A DNA stretch of 64,000 nucleotides from Limnephilus marmoratus (GCA_917880885.1 OU862910.1:55853285-55917284); one strand, 5' to 3'; counted from the stretch's first letter, positions 21,484 to 33,069 are shown. Translations and numbers: made by a program. The notes: generated by a model not told the origin, from the sequence alone.

Positions 21484-23222
21484 CTAGCTGAATTCCCCGA
21501 CGATGCTCGGGCTTTATACAGAGTTTTCGAAATCAAACGTAGATAGTGACCTTCCTCTTGTTTAGAAGGTCACATGTGCAAAATTTCATCAACCTCGGAA
21601 TAAAACGGAGATTCAAAAGAAGTAAACAATTACCGCCCATTATCTTTATTATCCAACATTGCAAAAATGTACGAAAAAAAAAACAAATTACTGATTATAC
21701 AGATAACCAAAAATGTATTAACCCTAGTCAATACGGTTTCAGAGATAAACTTAGCACACAACACGCAATTGCAGAATTAACTAAGCTTATTTACAAAACA
21801 TTAGATATAGGCAAAAATCCTTAAGTATATTTATTGACCTCCGTAAAGCTTTTGATCGTGTCTCACATTCAAAATTAATTAATTAACTAAATAATAAAGG
21901 AATAACTGGCAAAGCTAAAACATGCTTAAAAAGTTATCGCTACCAAAGAACTCAACAGGTAAAAGTAAACAACGAACTAAGTGGAATAGAAAATATAGAT
22001 TTTGGAATTCCACAAGGAACTGTATTAGGACCTTTACTATTCATATTACATGTAAATGAACTTTTTGATCTCCCAATCATTGGAGACATTATGTCTTATG
22101 CAGATGATACAGTGATAACTATTGAAGGAAATTCTTGGAATGAGGTCGAGTATCAGCTAATAATGCAATAAATATCGTAAAACTGTGGTTTGACGAAAAC
22201 TTATTGACACTAAATGTCGAAAAAACACATTTTATACCTTATAGCCTAACAGGAAATAACTCAAATATAAATCTAAACATAAAAATTCACGAAAGAAATT
22301 GCCTACTTAGAATCGCATCCTGTAACTCACACTGTATACACATAAGTAATACAGGAGAAATAAAATATCTTGGAATAATTATCGATAATAAAGTCAAATA
22401 AATTCCACAGTAAACAGAATGAGAAAACTGATCTATATATTTCTTAGACTAAGAAATACTGTATCACTAAAAAAAATACTAAAAGATATTTATTATGCAC
22501 TTGCGCACACCACAATTAAATATTAGCAAAATAATAATATCTGTTGGAGGACGAACCGTGTCACTAGTACGACAGCACAACATCACTATACATATATTCA
22601 CGGGTATAAAATTATTTAATACATTACCCTGATATACGATCGGAAGTAAACTACGACAAATATAAAAAATAAATAAATTAAAATACTCTAGTACCACCTC
22701 ATAACTTTACTAATTGTTTAGAAATATGTTTTTGCCTTATCAATTCTTTGAATCATTTATTAACTAACCTATATTTTTATTACTTTTATCCGTATTTTCT
22801 CATAAAATCACTAATATTTTTTGTTAAATTACTAATATTTTTTTTTGTTTTAATTCAAACTGATGTAAACATATTTAGTCGTCCTCTCCTAAACACAAGC
22901 AGCTGCTTTATTAGGAGAGTGATTGAAATATTGATGTTACAAATTTTGTAAAAATTGTATCCTTGTTAAATGTTTCAATAAAAAATTAAAAAACTGTAGA
23001 TTTGTACACAAATCAAATTCACGCCACATACAGACATTCTCCTTTTTGCTTCAACCAATTTAAACTAAACCTTGACAAATAATATACCTAAACCTTCCTC
23101 ATAAATCACCACTCTAGCTATTGGCGAAAACCGCAAGAAAATCCGTTAAGTAGTTTTTTAGTTTATCGCGAACACACAGACCGACAGACGCGCCTGAGGA
23201 CTTTAATTTATAATATGTGGAG
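21484..23222 (-). mobile_element. Family-3 Helitron, split by a LINE
   Basis: Minus-strand 3' end at 21484: hairpin CCCGA-GCATCG-TCGGG, then GAATTCAGCTAG and T. The 5' end is at about 23222 (TCCACATATTATAAATTAAAG). The flanking Helitron sequence (GGTTTTCGCCAATAGCTAG when read minus) stops at about 22997, and a 1.4-kb LINE remnant occupies 21620-22995. No Rep/helicase. Confidence 0.65.
21620..22990 (+). pseudogene. Decayed LINE reverse transcriptase (family 4)
   Basis: Pieces in several frames give NYRPLSLLSNIAKMYEK, SQYGFRDKLSTQHAI, IDLRKAFDRVSHSKLIN (motif A), GIPQGTVLGPLLFILHVNEL (motif B), SYADDTVI with catalytic YADD at about 22096, then WFDENLLTLNVEKTHFI and KYLGIIIDNKV. Stops and frameshifts lie at about 21823, 21885, 22170 and 22400. 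No endonuclease domain is seen. The order of motifs shows a 5'-truncated non-LTR element, clade unresolved. Confidence 0.8.
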
Positions 23223-23223
23223 A

Positions 23224-23529
23224 TTCGAAGAATGTACTAAGCCGCGGCATTCCGAATTTCTATCGTTTTATAACATATTTCTTTTGAATACTGTTTTTAA
23301 ATTTCAAAAAAAATATATGTTAAATTTAAAGATAATATCCATACATTTGCCATGTTGAAACGGTAGTAATATGAAATTCTCTCGATAGAAAAAAATCGCA
23401 AAGTATGCTCCGAAAATTATTATAAACCCTTTTTTTCTGTTCTTTCACAAGTTACATGTATGAAAAAAGTCACAGTGTTTCTTTAAAAAAATGCTATTTA
23501 AGACATTTCCTTCGAAGTCGTATTTTATA
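23224..23529 (+). repeat. Repeat R copy 2, left half
   Basis: Matches copy 1 and 3 (CTCTCGATAGAAAAAAATCGC, CAAGTTACATGTATGAAAAA). It is cut at 23529 by the mariner insertion and resumes at 24479. Confidence 0.75.
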
Positions 23530-24478
23530 TTAGGTCCTTACATGTGAAATTGGCGTTTTGCCGTACTGACAACTTTGATCCCAAATATCTTCTCTTTGGT
23601 TAGGAATTCCAAATTCAAATTTAAACAGCTATTTATTTACTCATGTATTTTTGTTTCGAAAATAATAATTCATTTGTTTTTTCCTTAATTGTTTTTTTTC
23701 TTTGCGTCACTTAGTTTACAAAATGGAAAACTTGAAATATCGCGTTATTTACGAGTACGAGTTCCACCGTGGCACCAGTGCTGCAGAAACGGCTCGAAGG
23801 ATTAATGATGTGTATGGCGACAGTGCCGCAAAAGAAAAACACAGTGCGTTTTTGGTTCCAACGTTTTCGTTCTGGAAATTTCGACCTGCAGAACAAGCCC
23901 CGTGGACGGCCGGAGACCAAAGTTGATAATGAAGAATTGAAGGTTATTGTGGAAGCGGATCCATCGCAAATCACGTCCGTGTTAGCTGCAGGCTGCTGTG
24001 TTAGTGATAAAACTGTTTTAATCCACTTGAAACAAATTGGGAAGGTGAAAAAGCTTAAAAGGTGGGGTACCTCACGAATTGAGTGAAGCAAATCAACAAA
24101 TGCGCGTTAGAAAACTAGACCACACACTGCACAACAGACGGCTACCAAATTAGCGGAGATTCAATTGGAATTTCTAAGACATCCACCGTACTCTCCGGAC
24201 CTTGCCCCAACAGATTACCATTTTTTCGAAATTTGGATAACTTCTTGCAAGGGAAAAAATTCAACTCCGATGGGGCAGTCCAAACCGCCTTCGAAGATTT
24301 TGTTGATTCCCGTCCGAATGGTTTTTTTAGTAAAGGGATCGATGAACTACCTATGAGATGGCAAAAGTGCATAGATAGCAATGGTACATACTTTGATTAA
24401 ATAAATATATTATATTTTAAAAAAATCGACTTTATGTTCCTCCCATACAAAACGCCAATTTCATATGTAAGGACCTAA
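23530..24478 (+). mobile_element. Deleted mariner element, 949 bp, TA target site
   Basis: TIRs of 31 bp (TTAGGTCCTTACATGTGAAA at the left and its complement at the right) differ at one position. TA dinucleotides flank both ends (23528-23529 and 24479-24480), the Tc1/mariner hallmark. Full-length mariners are about 1.3 kb, so about 350 bp are missing from the middle of the transposase gene. Confidence 0.9.
23723..24401 (+). pseudogene. mariner transposase, deleted and frameshifted
   Basis: The start ATG at 23723 leads the DNA-binding part (HRGTSAAETARRINDVYGDS). A one-base insertion near 23840 shifts to a frame reading VRFWFQRFRSGNFDLQNKPR, RGRPETKVDNEELK, ASDPSQITS-like text and LKQIGKVKKLKRW. 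A second extra base near 24063 shifts again. After RKLDH the middle is deleted, removing the first two catalytic Asp motifs. The third part, HPPYSPDLAPTDYHFF, remains, then FDSRPNGFF-like text to a stop near 24400. The protein cannot be active. Confidence 0.85.
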
Positions 24479-24590
24479 TATTACATTTTCGCTTAAATAT
24501 TATAGTTTTAAATATTTGCATGCTCCCTCTATATTCACATATATCCCCTTCTTCTTCTTTTTGAGCGCTTTCTACCGGGCCTTTTTAAAT
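24479..24590 (+). repeat. Repeat R copy 2, right half
   Basis: Continues R after the mariner (TTTCGCTTAAATATTATAG, CTTCTTCTTCTTTTTGAGCGC). Confidence 0.7.
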
Positions 24591-25084
24591 CTTTTTGAAC
24601 GATATATTTTTTAAATCTCAATTTGGGCGGTGGTCGAAATAAGTTTGAGAACATGTGTCTTTGAAGAAACACAATTATGACGTACTTATCGAATCACATT
24701 TATTATTTACTTACCACCAGAATGTGATGAAACTAATATGGATTTTTCGAATGACAGATCTGATTTGGTGTTGATTTTGAAGGAGAAAGGCTTCGACCAA
24801 TTATTATATTGACGGAGAAAGTTGTCTAATTTAAATTGACAGGTAATAAATAAGTATTATCTGGTTCAATATTATCTCATCAATTTGTTCGCATCATTAA
24901 AATTGAGTTAACTATCGATTTAACAAATAATTATTGCACTTCATAAGTACGTGTTAATCATTCGATTTTCTATTTATTGATAGATATCATTTAAACGTTT
25001 ATTGAAGGGTTTTGAACTTTTTAGATAATTTTATTAATTTATAATATATTTTAAAATTAAAATGATTACTTTGGTAATATCTAA
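24591..25084. other. Non-coding stretch, no feature recognised
   Basis: AT-rich DNA without a supported gene or repeat. Confidence 0.45.
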
Positions 25085-25245
25085 TAATTTACCCCTAGAT
25101 TCCTACATACCCTTCGTGCCTTTTTTTCCAAGTTACTCCTCGCTTTCCTTTTATTAAAAATACCCTACACACAACACCTCCAAAGATGACAGGCCATAAG
25201 GGTAATTATTTTCCTCGAACTTCCTGTGTGGGGTAAACCTAAAAA
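25085..25245 (+). mobile_element. SINE-like element, 3' fragment
   Basis: Has CCTAGATTCCTACATACCC, ACACAACACCTCCAAAGATG and the hairpin tail ATTATTTTCCTCG...CCTGTGTGGGG. It corresponds to the 3' half of the element at 44338-44815, more diverged. Confidence 0.6.
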
Positions 25246-25529
25246 TTAAATTAAAAAATCGACTTTAAAGTTAACAGTCCATCCAATCAGTTATATCCAA
25301 TATTAAGTAACAAAAAGTTGATGTTTTTAAATGCATTTTTATTCATCTATTACAACTGCATTTATATGGGAATTAAATTTTTTTAATGTATGTTAAAAGG
25401 AAAAAAATAATAAAAATTGTACATAGTGACTTTTTTCAAACATCGTTTATCAGCGAGTTACCTAATATTTTTTGTAATGCAATAAGTCACCAAAAGTTTT
25501 TTATTTTTAGGCCCATTTTAAGTGCATTT

Positions 25530-25765
25530 TTTATGTGAATATTTTCCTCAGGAGGCCCTGAGAAAATTATTCCCCTCACGGCCTTTGTCATCTTTGGAGA
25601 TGCTGTGTGGAGGGCGGTTAGGAATTTAGCGGTCAGTGTCACTGGTGGTGGGCAGATGCATCCACCACCAAACCCGTACAAACCTCACCTCATGAAACCG
25701 GGCACCCTTGATAAGTCACCAATCGTAGCGAACCATTTGGGATGACCTACGGCAGTGGTCTTAGT
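25530..25765 (-). mobile_element. SINE-like element, internally deleted copy
   Basis: The left side is the hairpin tail inverted (CTCACGGCCTTTGTCATCTTTGG, GATGCTGTGTGGAGG). The right side is the 5' part inverted (AAGTCACCAATCGTAGCGAAC). The middle is missing relative to 44338-44815. Confidence 0.65.
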
Positions 25766-26492
25766 TATGGAATTGCTACAAACAACGTGTAATAATGACT
25801 AATTTACCGATAAAGCATAAAAATAGATAGGTACATGGTGACTTGGGACATCTAACTCAATTTTGAAAAAATGTGACCTAATGACTTCTGGCAGTAAGCC
25901 GACGATATGAATAGATTTGCCTACGTTTACTCTTCAACGTAAGCCAAGGGGGAGTCAATAAACTCTTTCCCATAGAAATCTAAGGTAGATGCGTTTAGGA
26001 TCGGTAGATGCAGCTTCGTAGATTAGTTGCATCATCCTATTTTATGGGTGCATTTTGAGGCAAGGACGTGATGTTTCGCGCGATTACATTTATTAGGAAT
26101 AAACACATTAATCTGTTTCAAACGGATTTAAATACTTCCAGATAAAGCTTTTAATGTTTACACACATGTATTGAAATGTTTGTTCTAGTTAGTAAAGATA
26201 TTATAATGTTTATATAAAATTATTCACAACGAACTTGAAAAAGCTTTGAAAGCTCCTAATAGAGGTTATGTAATGAGTCATAAAACATTTCATGTTGAGT
26301 TATTTAAGCCCACATGGAAAGAATTACAAAAAAATTAAACTTGTAAACAAAACTTACACTTTTCAAACGCGTCGCGACTTTTAATTTTTGACTAACTCTG
26401 AACCTGGACTCGCCAGAGCTTACCAACTTGATAAAAATTCATATTACGACAAGATCAACACGACAATCCAATTTATTTCTTTGCCCACATGC

Positions 26493-26640
26493 AGTGGCGT
26501 GGCTAGGGGGGGGGGGACCCGCCCCGAGTGCCACCCGATGGTGGAGGGGGTGACACCACACCGAGTATCACCCCTCAAGAGCACAATTCCCTACCCACAG
26601 AATCAACATTTGATATGATAAAAATCCCCAGAAATTGGCA
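26493..26640. repeat. G-rich dispersed repeat fragment
   Basis: GTGGCGTGGCTAGGGGGGGGG followed by CCACCCGATGGTGGAGGGGG and GGTGACACC words. Similar GC-run sequences are at 36005-36290 and 53740-53815. Non-coding, probably a MITE fragment. Confidence 0.4.
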
Positions 26641-27309
26641 CAATTTTACACAAAATTTCACAATATAGATATTTTTAGCAATAAACTCCAGAACTATCGA
26701 ATAGATGTAACGCGTACGATCGAAAATTAGTACAAGAGCGTGGGAAGTATCGGGGGTATCTCCAATCCCTATCCTATAATCCTCTTCCTCGTCTAAAATT
26801 AATTTAAGATACCATAAAACTCCAACTCCCAGCAGCTTTAACAAGAGACTTTTTTGGATTGACTTCATTTAACTGAATATGTGTAAGTATTTTATTTTGT
26901 GTACAAGCTGTTAGTCTAACAAATAAATACATAACAGTATGGCCTATTTCAATCCATTGTCTCGAATATTTAGATTGTATAATGCTATAGAATGTGACGA
27001 TATAAATATCTTTATAAACAGCTTCGTACATTTAAAAAAAACGCGTGCTAATTTCATTAGCTATTAGCTAATATGATGTCGTGGTAAATAAGAAGTATGT
27101 GAACTAAAAACTACGTAATTGCTATATCATTGTGTCTCTTCTATCTTTCTTTCTTTCTCTGTACTATATACGTACCATGTTTCATATTTTATTTTGCTTT
27201 TTATTATATCTGTTATTTCACTAGTAGCATCTCTACGAAGTGACAACTAAACCTTGATTTATGCATGCTGTGAACACTTTAAATTGGAGTGTATAACACA
27301 ATTGTTGGT

Positions 27310-27853
27310 AAAAGGTTATTTATTTAAGAAAGTAAGTTCACAGATCACATAATATGGTAAAAATAGTCACAATGTATCAATTCACTAATTAACTGAGCAA
27401 GGGATCGGAGGGAACCTTGCCGTTAGGCTTTGGGAACAACAAAAGCTGACTGTGGTTCTGCTTAGAGGGTCGTACCATAGGACGAAGCGCAACTAAGGCA
27501 GCAGTCGGGGGTCTGGTTGGTGCTTTACTTATGGTAGTAGAATACTCCTTAGAGGGTCGTGCCAGAGGACGAAGCGCAACTAAGAGAGCGTACTAGCCAA
27601 GAGCGAGCTGCAGACGAACTGACTAATTTAGGGCGCGCAGCCTGTTATATAGCCCATTCCTTGTTGCGGGGTGTGGTTTATGTAGCGGCTCGAGGGTGGG
27701 AGATGCGCAGAAGGCGTCGGCGCATCCTGGTTTGCTTAGGGGTGGGTGAGCAGGATGGCGCTGTACGGGGGAAAGAGATGGTGTAGTGTTAATATCCATG
27801 CACAGGAGAATTTTCATTCATGCAATAATTGTTCTTCTTTTTTGTGTGCCCTT
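27310..27853. other. GC-richer insert with a spaced 40-bp direct repeat
   Basis: TTAGAGGGTCGTACCATAGG then ACGAAGCGCAACTAAG at 27462-27501 recurs at 27550-27590 as TTAGAGGGTCGTGCCAGAGG plus ACGAAGCGCAACTAAG. The downstream text to 27780 is GC-rich. Not recognised; it may belong to the 3' flank of the LINE or to a separate element. Confidence 0.5.
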
Positions 27854-28733
27854 TCAGATCCCCCTGGCGGTCACTCTTGAAAATGTCACTCTGTTTTGCG
27901 CTGCCCGGAATAGCTCCTCCACACTTCTAATGCCGGTCCACTCTCGTATATTTCCCAGCCAAGACATTTGTCTCCTACCAGGCCCTCGGCGTCCCTCTAT
28001 CTTGCCTTTCAATATTAAATGGAGCAAGTGATACTTCTCCCTCAAAGTATATGACTTAGATATGAAATTTTCCTGATTTTTATTAATGTAAACAGTTCTC
28101 TATGTGCTCTAGCCCGCCTGAGAATTTCTGTGTTGATGATCATGTCGGTCCATGGGACTTTAAGCATTCTCCGGTGAAGCCACATTTCATAGTATTTACT
28201 TTCAAGGTCCATGTTTAACATCCATACATCAAGACCGACCACACATAACATTTTAGCATTGTTTGCCTTAGTTTTAAACTGATATTGTCATTGCAGAAGA
28301 GGGATTTCATTTTAAACGCAGTTCTTGCTGCTTCAATTCTGCACCTAACCTCTACATCTGGGTCAATAGTCTCCGTGAGAATACTGCCGAGGTATCTAAA
28401 TCTTTCCACCTTTTCGACATTGCAACCGTTCAACTATATCACTGATTCAGAGTGATCTAGTCGTCCAAATGTCATCCATTTAGTTTTATTGACGTTGATT
28501 GTTAGGCCCAGTTGCTCACCAGCATTATTAACAAGATTTAATAGGTCTTGGAGGTCATCGATACAGTCAACTAGTAATACAGTATCATCTGCGTATCTTG
28601 TGTTATTAACGACAACTCCGTTGATCTTCAGCCCCTTCTCAGTATTACTTAGGGCTCTTTTAAAGACATTGTGGGAATAGAGATTAAACAATAGTGGCGA
28701 CAGGATACAGCCTTGTCAGCTTTAATAATTGTT
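27854..28733 (-). pseudogene. LINE reverse transcriptase C-terminal half (RTE-like)
   Basis: Minus-strand pieces in order: MFNLYSHNVFKRAL, INGVVVNNTRYADDTVLLVD (catalytic YADD), GLTINVNKTKWMTFG, VERFRYLGSILTE, SLKLRQTMLKCYVWSVLMYG, EMWLHRRMLKVPWTDMI, KISYLSHIL, then LKGKIEGRRGPGRRQMSWLG and LFRAAQNRV with a stop at 27854-27856. This word order is that of RTE-clade LINEs. At least three frame breaks (about 28434, 28240, 28045) inactivate it. The 5' part of the RT and the endonuclease are absent. Confidence 0.8.
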
Positions 28734-29060
28734 AACACTCTGTAAATGTTCAAACGATAAATAAATAAATATTGAAAGCAGCGATCCGGTTTGAACCGGT
28801 TAATTATGAGGTTTGTGCCCAACCTTTGAGATCAAAATGATAGAAAATAAGTTATCATACAGATCAGCAGTGACGATTGACGATGTAGACGAAAATGATA
28901 ATATCTAAATGATTAATAAAACATCACAAAATACGTTAAATAAATGTGGTCGCTCTGTCTGAGGTTAATTTGTTAATATGTGTATGGCAGACATTGTTTT
29001 TTTTATTACGATAATGGAAAACGTGAAGCATTCCAAATCGGGCCACTAACAATAATAAAT

Positions 29061-29584
29061 TTTTAACTCAACAGTTAAATATCAGTTATATACAAGACAA
29101 TAACTATTTGACTTTTTATCTCTAATTTTATTTGAATCTCTAACAGCTGCTTTTATGTAGAAATTGATTTGTTTTATTTATACTAATAGAAAAAAAAATT
29201 AAAACTGCATTTAGTAACTCTTTGCAAACATCGTGTAACAGCGAGTGGTGCCTAATATTTTGTTGAATCGCAAAAAATCAACGAAATGTTATAGTGATTT
29301 TTATGTTTAATTTTGAGGCCTATTTTATGTGCATTTCATCACATTATCCCGCTTCCAAAAGTCATTAAAATGTATTATTGATTTTGTGTTAACAATTATT
29401 GGTATTATATATTTATTCTTGCTCTCGATTGATTCTCGCTCAGCACCGAACGAGTACAGTCGCATTATTTTGTAAGAAGTAAAACAATAAATATAGTTAC
29501 TCACATTAATAACTCGCCCACCTGGGCGATTCCATTAATTAAATATGGAAACCGAAGAAATTTTTAAAAATATTAAAGACTTAG
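29061..29584. other. Non-coding stretch, no feature recognised
   Basis: AT-rich DNA. A TTTTGAGGCCTATTTTATGTGCATTT phrase near 29315 resembles 25505-25530, so an old dispersed repeat is likely. Confidence 0.4.
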
Positions 29585-29590
29585 TTATAG

Positions 29591-30454
29591 TCTGTCAAAA
29601 AAGAGTAGAAAATATATGAGGGCGCCACTGTTGATCAAATGGCAATACTAAACACATAACCCATGGTGCTAAAGTAAAGCAGTGTAACCTACATTTTTAT
29701 AAAAAATTAAAAAGGCATAATAGTGGAAAAATATTTTTTCATTGCAGTATAGATACCCGCCGATCTCAAAATTAGAATTGCGTATAGGTATATTATTATT
29801 ATACCTTTGCAATTTTGTGTTAACATAATGAAGAATAACTATAACGTAATGAAATATAAAGCACAGTTTAGAAATTGCTCACATTTATTTAATACCAGAT
29901 AAAGTACCTAGCGTTGCCTGGGCTTTAGATCATGTCTCTAATTTTAGATCTGAATATATTAACTCATTCAGATCTATGGCACGACCAAGTGAATCAGATA
30001 CTTGAGTCGGGCCATGTCAAGAGTCAGAATAATAGAAGAGAATGTATGAGACATTGTATGAATGTAAACGAGGCAAGGAATGTGTGCCAAGACCGGGATG
30101 TTTGGCGGTCCGTCCTCTCTGCCTACCCCTGCGGGGAAACGGCGTGATGGTTAGTTAGTTAGTTAGTTCAGATCTAAAAGTAGTGTTACTAAACTCACCA
30201 TTAGTGATTCTTCCTTTCTATCTATCGTTAAATTCAAATTTATGTTAAATTAAATTAAAGCAAATCGCTTTATAAATCACCTTTTAATCAATTTTATGTC
30301 ATGAAGAAAAATGTTTTTTTTAAATGTGGTTTACTGTGTTTTGCACATTCAGTGTCATTACACTTCAAAAAAATATTTGACAGTTAAATTGGTGTTGCCA
30401 GTCTACAAATTTAGTAGTTCAAGTTTTTATATTTTCTACTCTATTTTGACAGAC
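29591..30454. mobile_element. TIR element, about 865 bp, TATA-flanked
   Basis: Starts GTCTGTCAAAAAAGAGTAG and ends with the inverse, CTACTCTATTTTGACAGAC, one mismatch over about 28 bp. Both ends are bounded by TATA, consistent with a TA or TATA target duplication. Inside is a LINE 3' end (29960-30170) that may be nested or captured. Confidence 0.7.
29960..30170 (+). pseudogene. LINE 3' terminal fragment (family 2)
   Basis: The plus frame reads VNQILESGHVKSQNN, ECMRHCMNVNEARNVCQDRD and VWRSVLSAYPCGETA with a stop at 30145-30147. A (GTTA)n tail follows. It is the C-terminus of the family seen at 6000-6690 and 47285-48157. Only the last 60-70 codons are left. Confidence 0.7.
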
Positions 30455-30671
30455 TATAATAAGATCACTTCAGTGAAAGACTGAAAAATAAAATAAAAAA
30501 ATAAATATTTATTTAAACGCTCAAAGAGATTTTACAAATTATTTTATTTAAATTGCAATGAAAATAAAGAATCGATAAAATAAAGGTAACATAAAATATA
30601 AGAATTAATATACAGGTTACATAAAATATGTATAAGAGTTGATACAATATAGCTAAAATAGAATGAAAGTT

Positions 30672-30779
30672 AGGCCACCGCTACCCGAATTTCTACGGTT
30701 TTCTTACATATCTCCCTTAAACGCTTTAAATTTTAAAGCTCTTAAAAAAATATATGTTATTCTTGAAGATAATATCTAG
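30672..30779 (+). repeat. Repeat R copy 3, left part
   Basis: GCCACCGCTACCCGAATTTC through GAAGATAATATCTAG. It is broken by the hAT-type element and resumes at 31295. Confidence 0.75.
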
Positions 30780-31294
30780 TAGTGACCGACCGAAGGTCCG
30801 GTTTCGGTTTCGGTTTCAGCAAGTTTCGGCAAAAAATCTATTTTCGGCATCAGTTTCGGTTTCGGCAGATTTTCTGTCGAACCTTTGGCTGCACCGAAAC
30901 TCTGCAAAAGATTTCAATAAATGATAATTTAGTCTTAAAATGTTGTGATTGTAAATTAAATAAAAATACTCAATTAATGAGGTCGTTCCTTTATAATGTA
31001 CCTACATAAGTGTTGATTATCGACAATTTTTTGTTCCAAGAAGTGGTTAACATGTTTGTTAATTTTCAGTAATATAAAAAAAAGTTTTTTTCACATACTA
31101 CAATTATTGCTTTCTTATTTCATTTACCATATGTTGACTGTTTGTATAAGTGTAAAAAATAAGCCAAATTTCATTAAACAATAGATTTTTAACATGTCTA
31201 AAAAAGTTTCGGTTCCGGTTTCGGCCGAAACTGAGACAGCTACCGAAGATTCGGTTTCGGTTTCGGTAGAAAGTCTTGTTTCGGTCGGACACTA
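30780..31294. mobile_element. hAT-type non-autonomous element, 515 bp
   Basis: An exact 8-bp duplication ATATCTAG lies at 30772-30779 and 31295-31302. TIRs are TAGTGACCGACCGAA and its near-inverse TTCGGTCGGACACTA. Both subterminal regions are full of GGTTTCGGTTTC words in opposite orientation. An 8-bp TSD plus TAGTG-type termini fit the hAT superfamily. The interior is AT-rich with no transposase. Confidence 0.85.
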
Positions 31295-31585
31295 ATATCT
31301 AGACATTCCCCGCGCCGAAACGCAAATTATATAAAATTCCCTCGATAGAAAAAAAATCCCCAAAAATTATTATAAACACGTTTGTTTCAGTTATTTTTCA
31401 AGTTAAATTATGTATGAAAAAATTCACACACGCAAGATTTTTGCTCTATTTTAAACGAGGCGTGTTTTATTAAATATTTTCATAATTTTCGCATCGATTT
31501 TATCGCTTTAAATATTTGCGTGCTCCTCTAACATTCGTAATTACATATATCTCCATCTTCTTCTTTTTGAGCGCCTTTAAGTAAA
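31295..31585 (+). repeat. Repeat R copy 3, right part
   Basis: ACATTCCCCGCGCCGAAACG, TATGTATGAAAAAATTCAC and CATCTTCTTCTTTTTGAGCG match copies 1 and 2. This copy lacks the large insertion that splits copy 1, so it shows the empty target. Confidence 0.75.
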
Positions 31586-31689
31586 AATAGATAAAAAATA
31601 TTTTTCAAAATGTTTAAAATTGGTGTTCACAATAGTTTATGAAAGAGGTAGAAATAGTTAGTTGACACTTTCAATATATTATTTACATT

Positions 31690-31890
31690 TAAAATATTAT
31701 AATTTACACATGTGCTTTAAAGGGATGTTAAGTTTAAAATGTAAGAAACGTATACATTTCCTTTGAATTCTTTCAACATTATAAATACTAATTTTGTAGA
31801 AGGGCGACCAGACTATGGAGTTATCTTCTATTAGGCTTCTAACAAATGACAATATGCATTTAGTGACTATTAATATGCTCAATTAGCTAT
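31690..31890 (-). pseudogene. LINE fragment (family 3, pre-C-terminal)
   Basis: The minus frame reads ILSFVRSLIEDNSIVWSPFY, YNVERIQRKCIRFLHFKLNI and a stop. This block normally precedes the tail found at 9456-9857. It is about 60 codons of a non-LTR RT. Confidence 0.65.
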
Positions 31891-32339
31891 AAACAACATG
31901 TTATTTGACTTAATTACTTTTCTTTTTAAAGCACGACAAAACAGGTAAATTGTGACTTCTAACGTGATGCACCACTAAGAAATTCAAAATCAAAATTATG
32001 GTTTGAAAATTAGATCGCGTAGGACTATTATAGATGCTTTATTTAAATTCTGCCAGTAGAACATATACTTGCCTTTGAAATAATCGACTATTTTTTTTAT
32101 TAGGACGGTTAATTCGTAGAATTTGAAGGATTCATCAAATTTTAATTAATTAATTTTATCTTCAGTTTTATTTTCAACTTGCGTGAGGGTGCCATTCAAG
32201 TTCTGTTATTATATTGTTATTGGTCAGTTTGTTTCACAAAACTGAAATAATAACAAAACTTGAATAGAACTTTCACAGAACTTGAAAATTAGCTTTAAAG
32301 TTTGTTCCAATTCTGTGAAACAACCCGTTCTTAGTCTTC
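31891..32339. other. Non-coding stretch with a small inverted repeat
   Basis: AAGTTCTGTTATTATATTG near 32198 is mirrored by AATAATAACAAAACTTGAAT near 32246, giving an imperfect hairpin around GTCAGTTTGTTTCACAAAAC. No gene. Confidence 0.4.
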
Positions 32340-33062
32340 TTTTAAGAGGGCATTACCAGAGAAAACCGGAAATACGTCATTTTCAAAAAAGTTTTTAGAC
32401 GTATTGACTCTTTTCCACAAAAAATTATAAATGGATTTCGAAAAATTGTTCTTTTATCTAGCATTCGTATGTAATAAATTTTGAGAAATTTTTTTAATTT
32501 TTAGTATAATAAGGTTATTCCATAGGTCGTTGGCAGATTTGTTCAATTTTCAAAAAAGTTTTTGTATTATACCACACCCATTTCAAATAATAAAATCATG
32601 CAGTAAAATAAATCAATACATTATCTAGCAAACGTATGTTTTAGAATTTTAATTTTAGTTTCAATAAAATCATTAAAAAATATGTACGTACATGTGTTTC
32701 TTGGCGAAAATTGGTCCGTTTGTGTATTTATTTGCGCACTTACAAACTAATATATTTAAGATTTTTGTAACATTCTTATTAAATTTAGAAATTTTTGAAA
32801 AATGATAAATACTTATAATCAAAAAATAACTACAAAAAGTACATTATTTTAATAGTTTTATCATCACGCCTTTCAGCATTTTTGGATGAAGGTATAAATT
32901 AAAGCTAATTTGAATTGAAATAAATTCGATATTGAGTTATAATTTAAAAAAGCTGGTACGGAGAATAATTAATCTTTCTCATTGTAACCGCCCTGCACGA
33001 TCGTAAGAACAACTTTCGACGAAATGTGGATTTTCGTCCGCTGGCTGGTTAAACGCTCTTAA
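32340..33062 (+). repeat. Repeat S, copy 2
   Basis: Full-length match to 15975-16682, from AGAGGGCATTACCAGAGAAA to GCTGGCTGGTTAAACGCTC, with small indels including an extra CCATAGGTCGTTGGCAGA block shared with copy 3. Confidence 0.8.
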
Positions 33063-33069
33063 GCCCAGA

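Larger units (their letters stand above)
25908..29060 (+). repeat. Long diverged duplication, copy 1
   Basis: Collinear with 34595-38705: the TACGTTTACTCTTCAACGTAAG block at 25920, the TGAAATGTTTGTTCTA block at 26173, a block at 26940-27060, the TTATTTCACTAGTAGCATCT block at 27210, and the GATCAGCAGTGACGAT block at 28860. About 1.4 kb containing a LINE (27310-28733) is inserted relative to copy 2. The unit could be an old large transposon or a segmental duplication. Confidence 0.6.
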
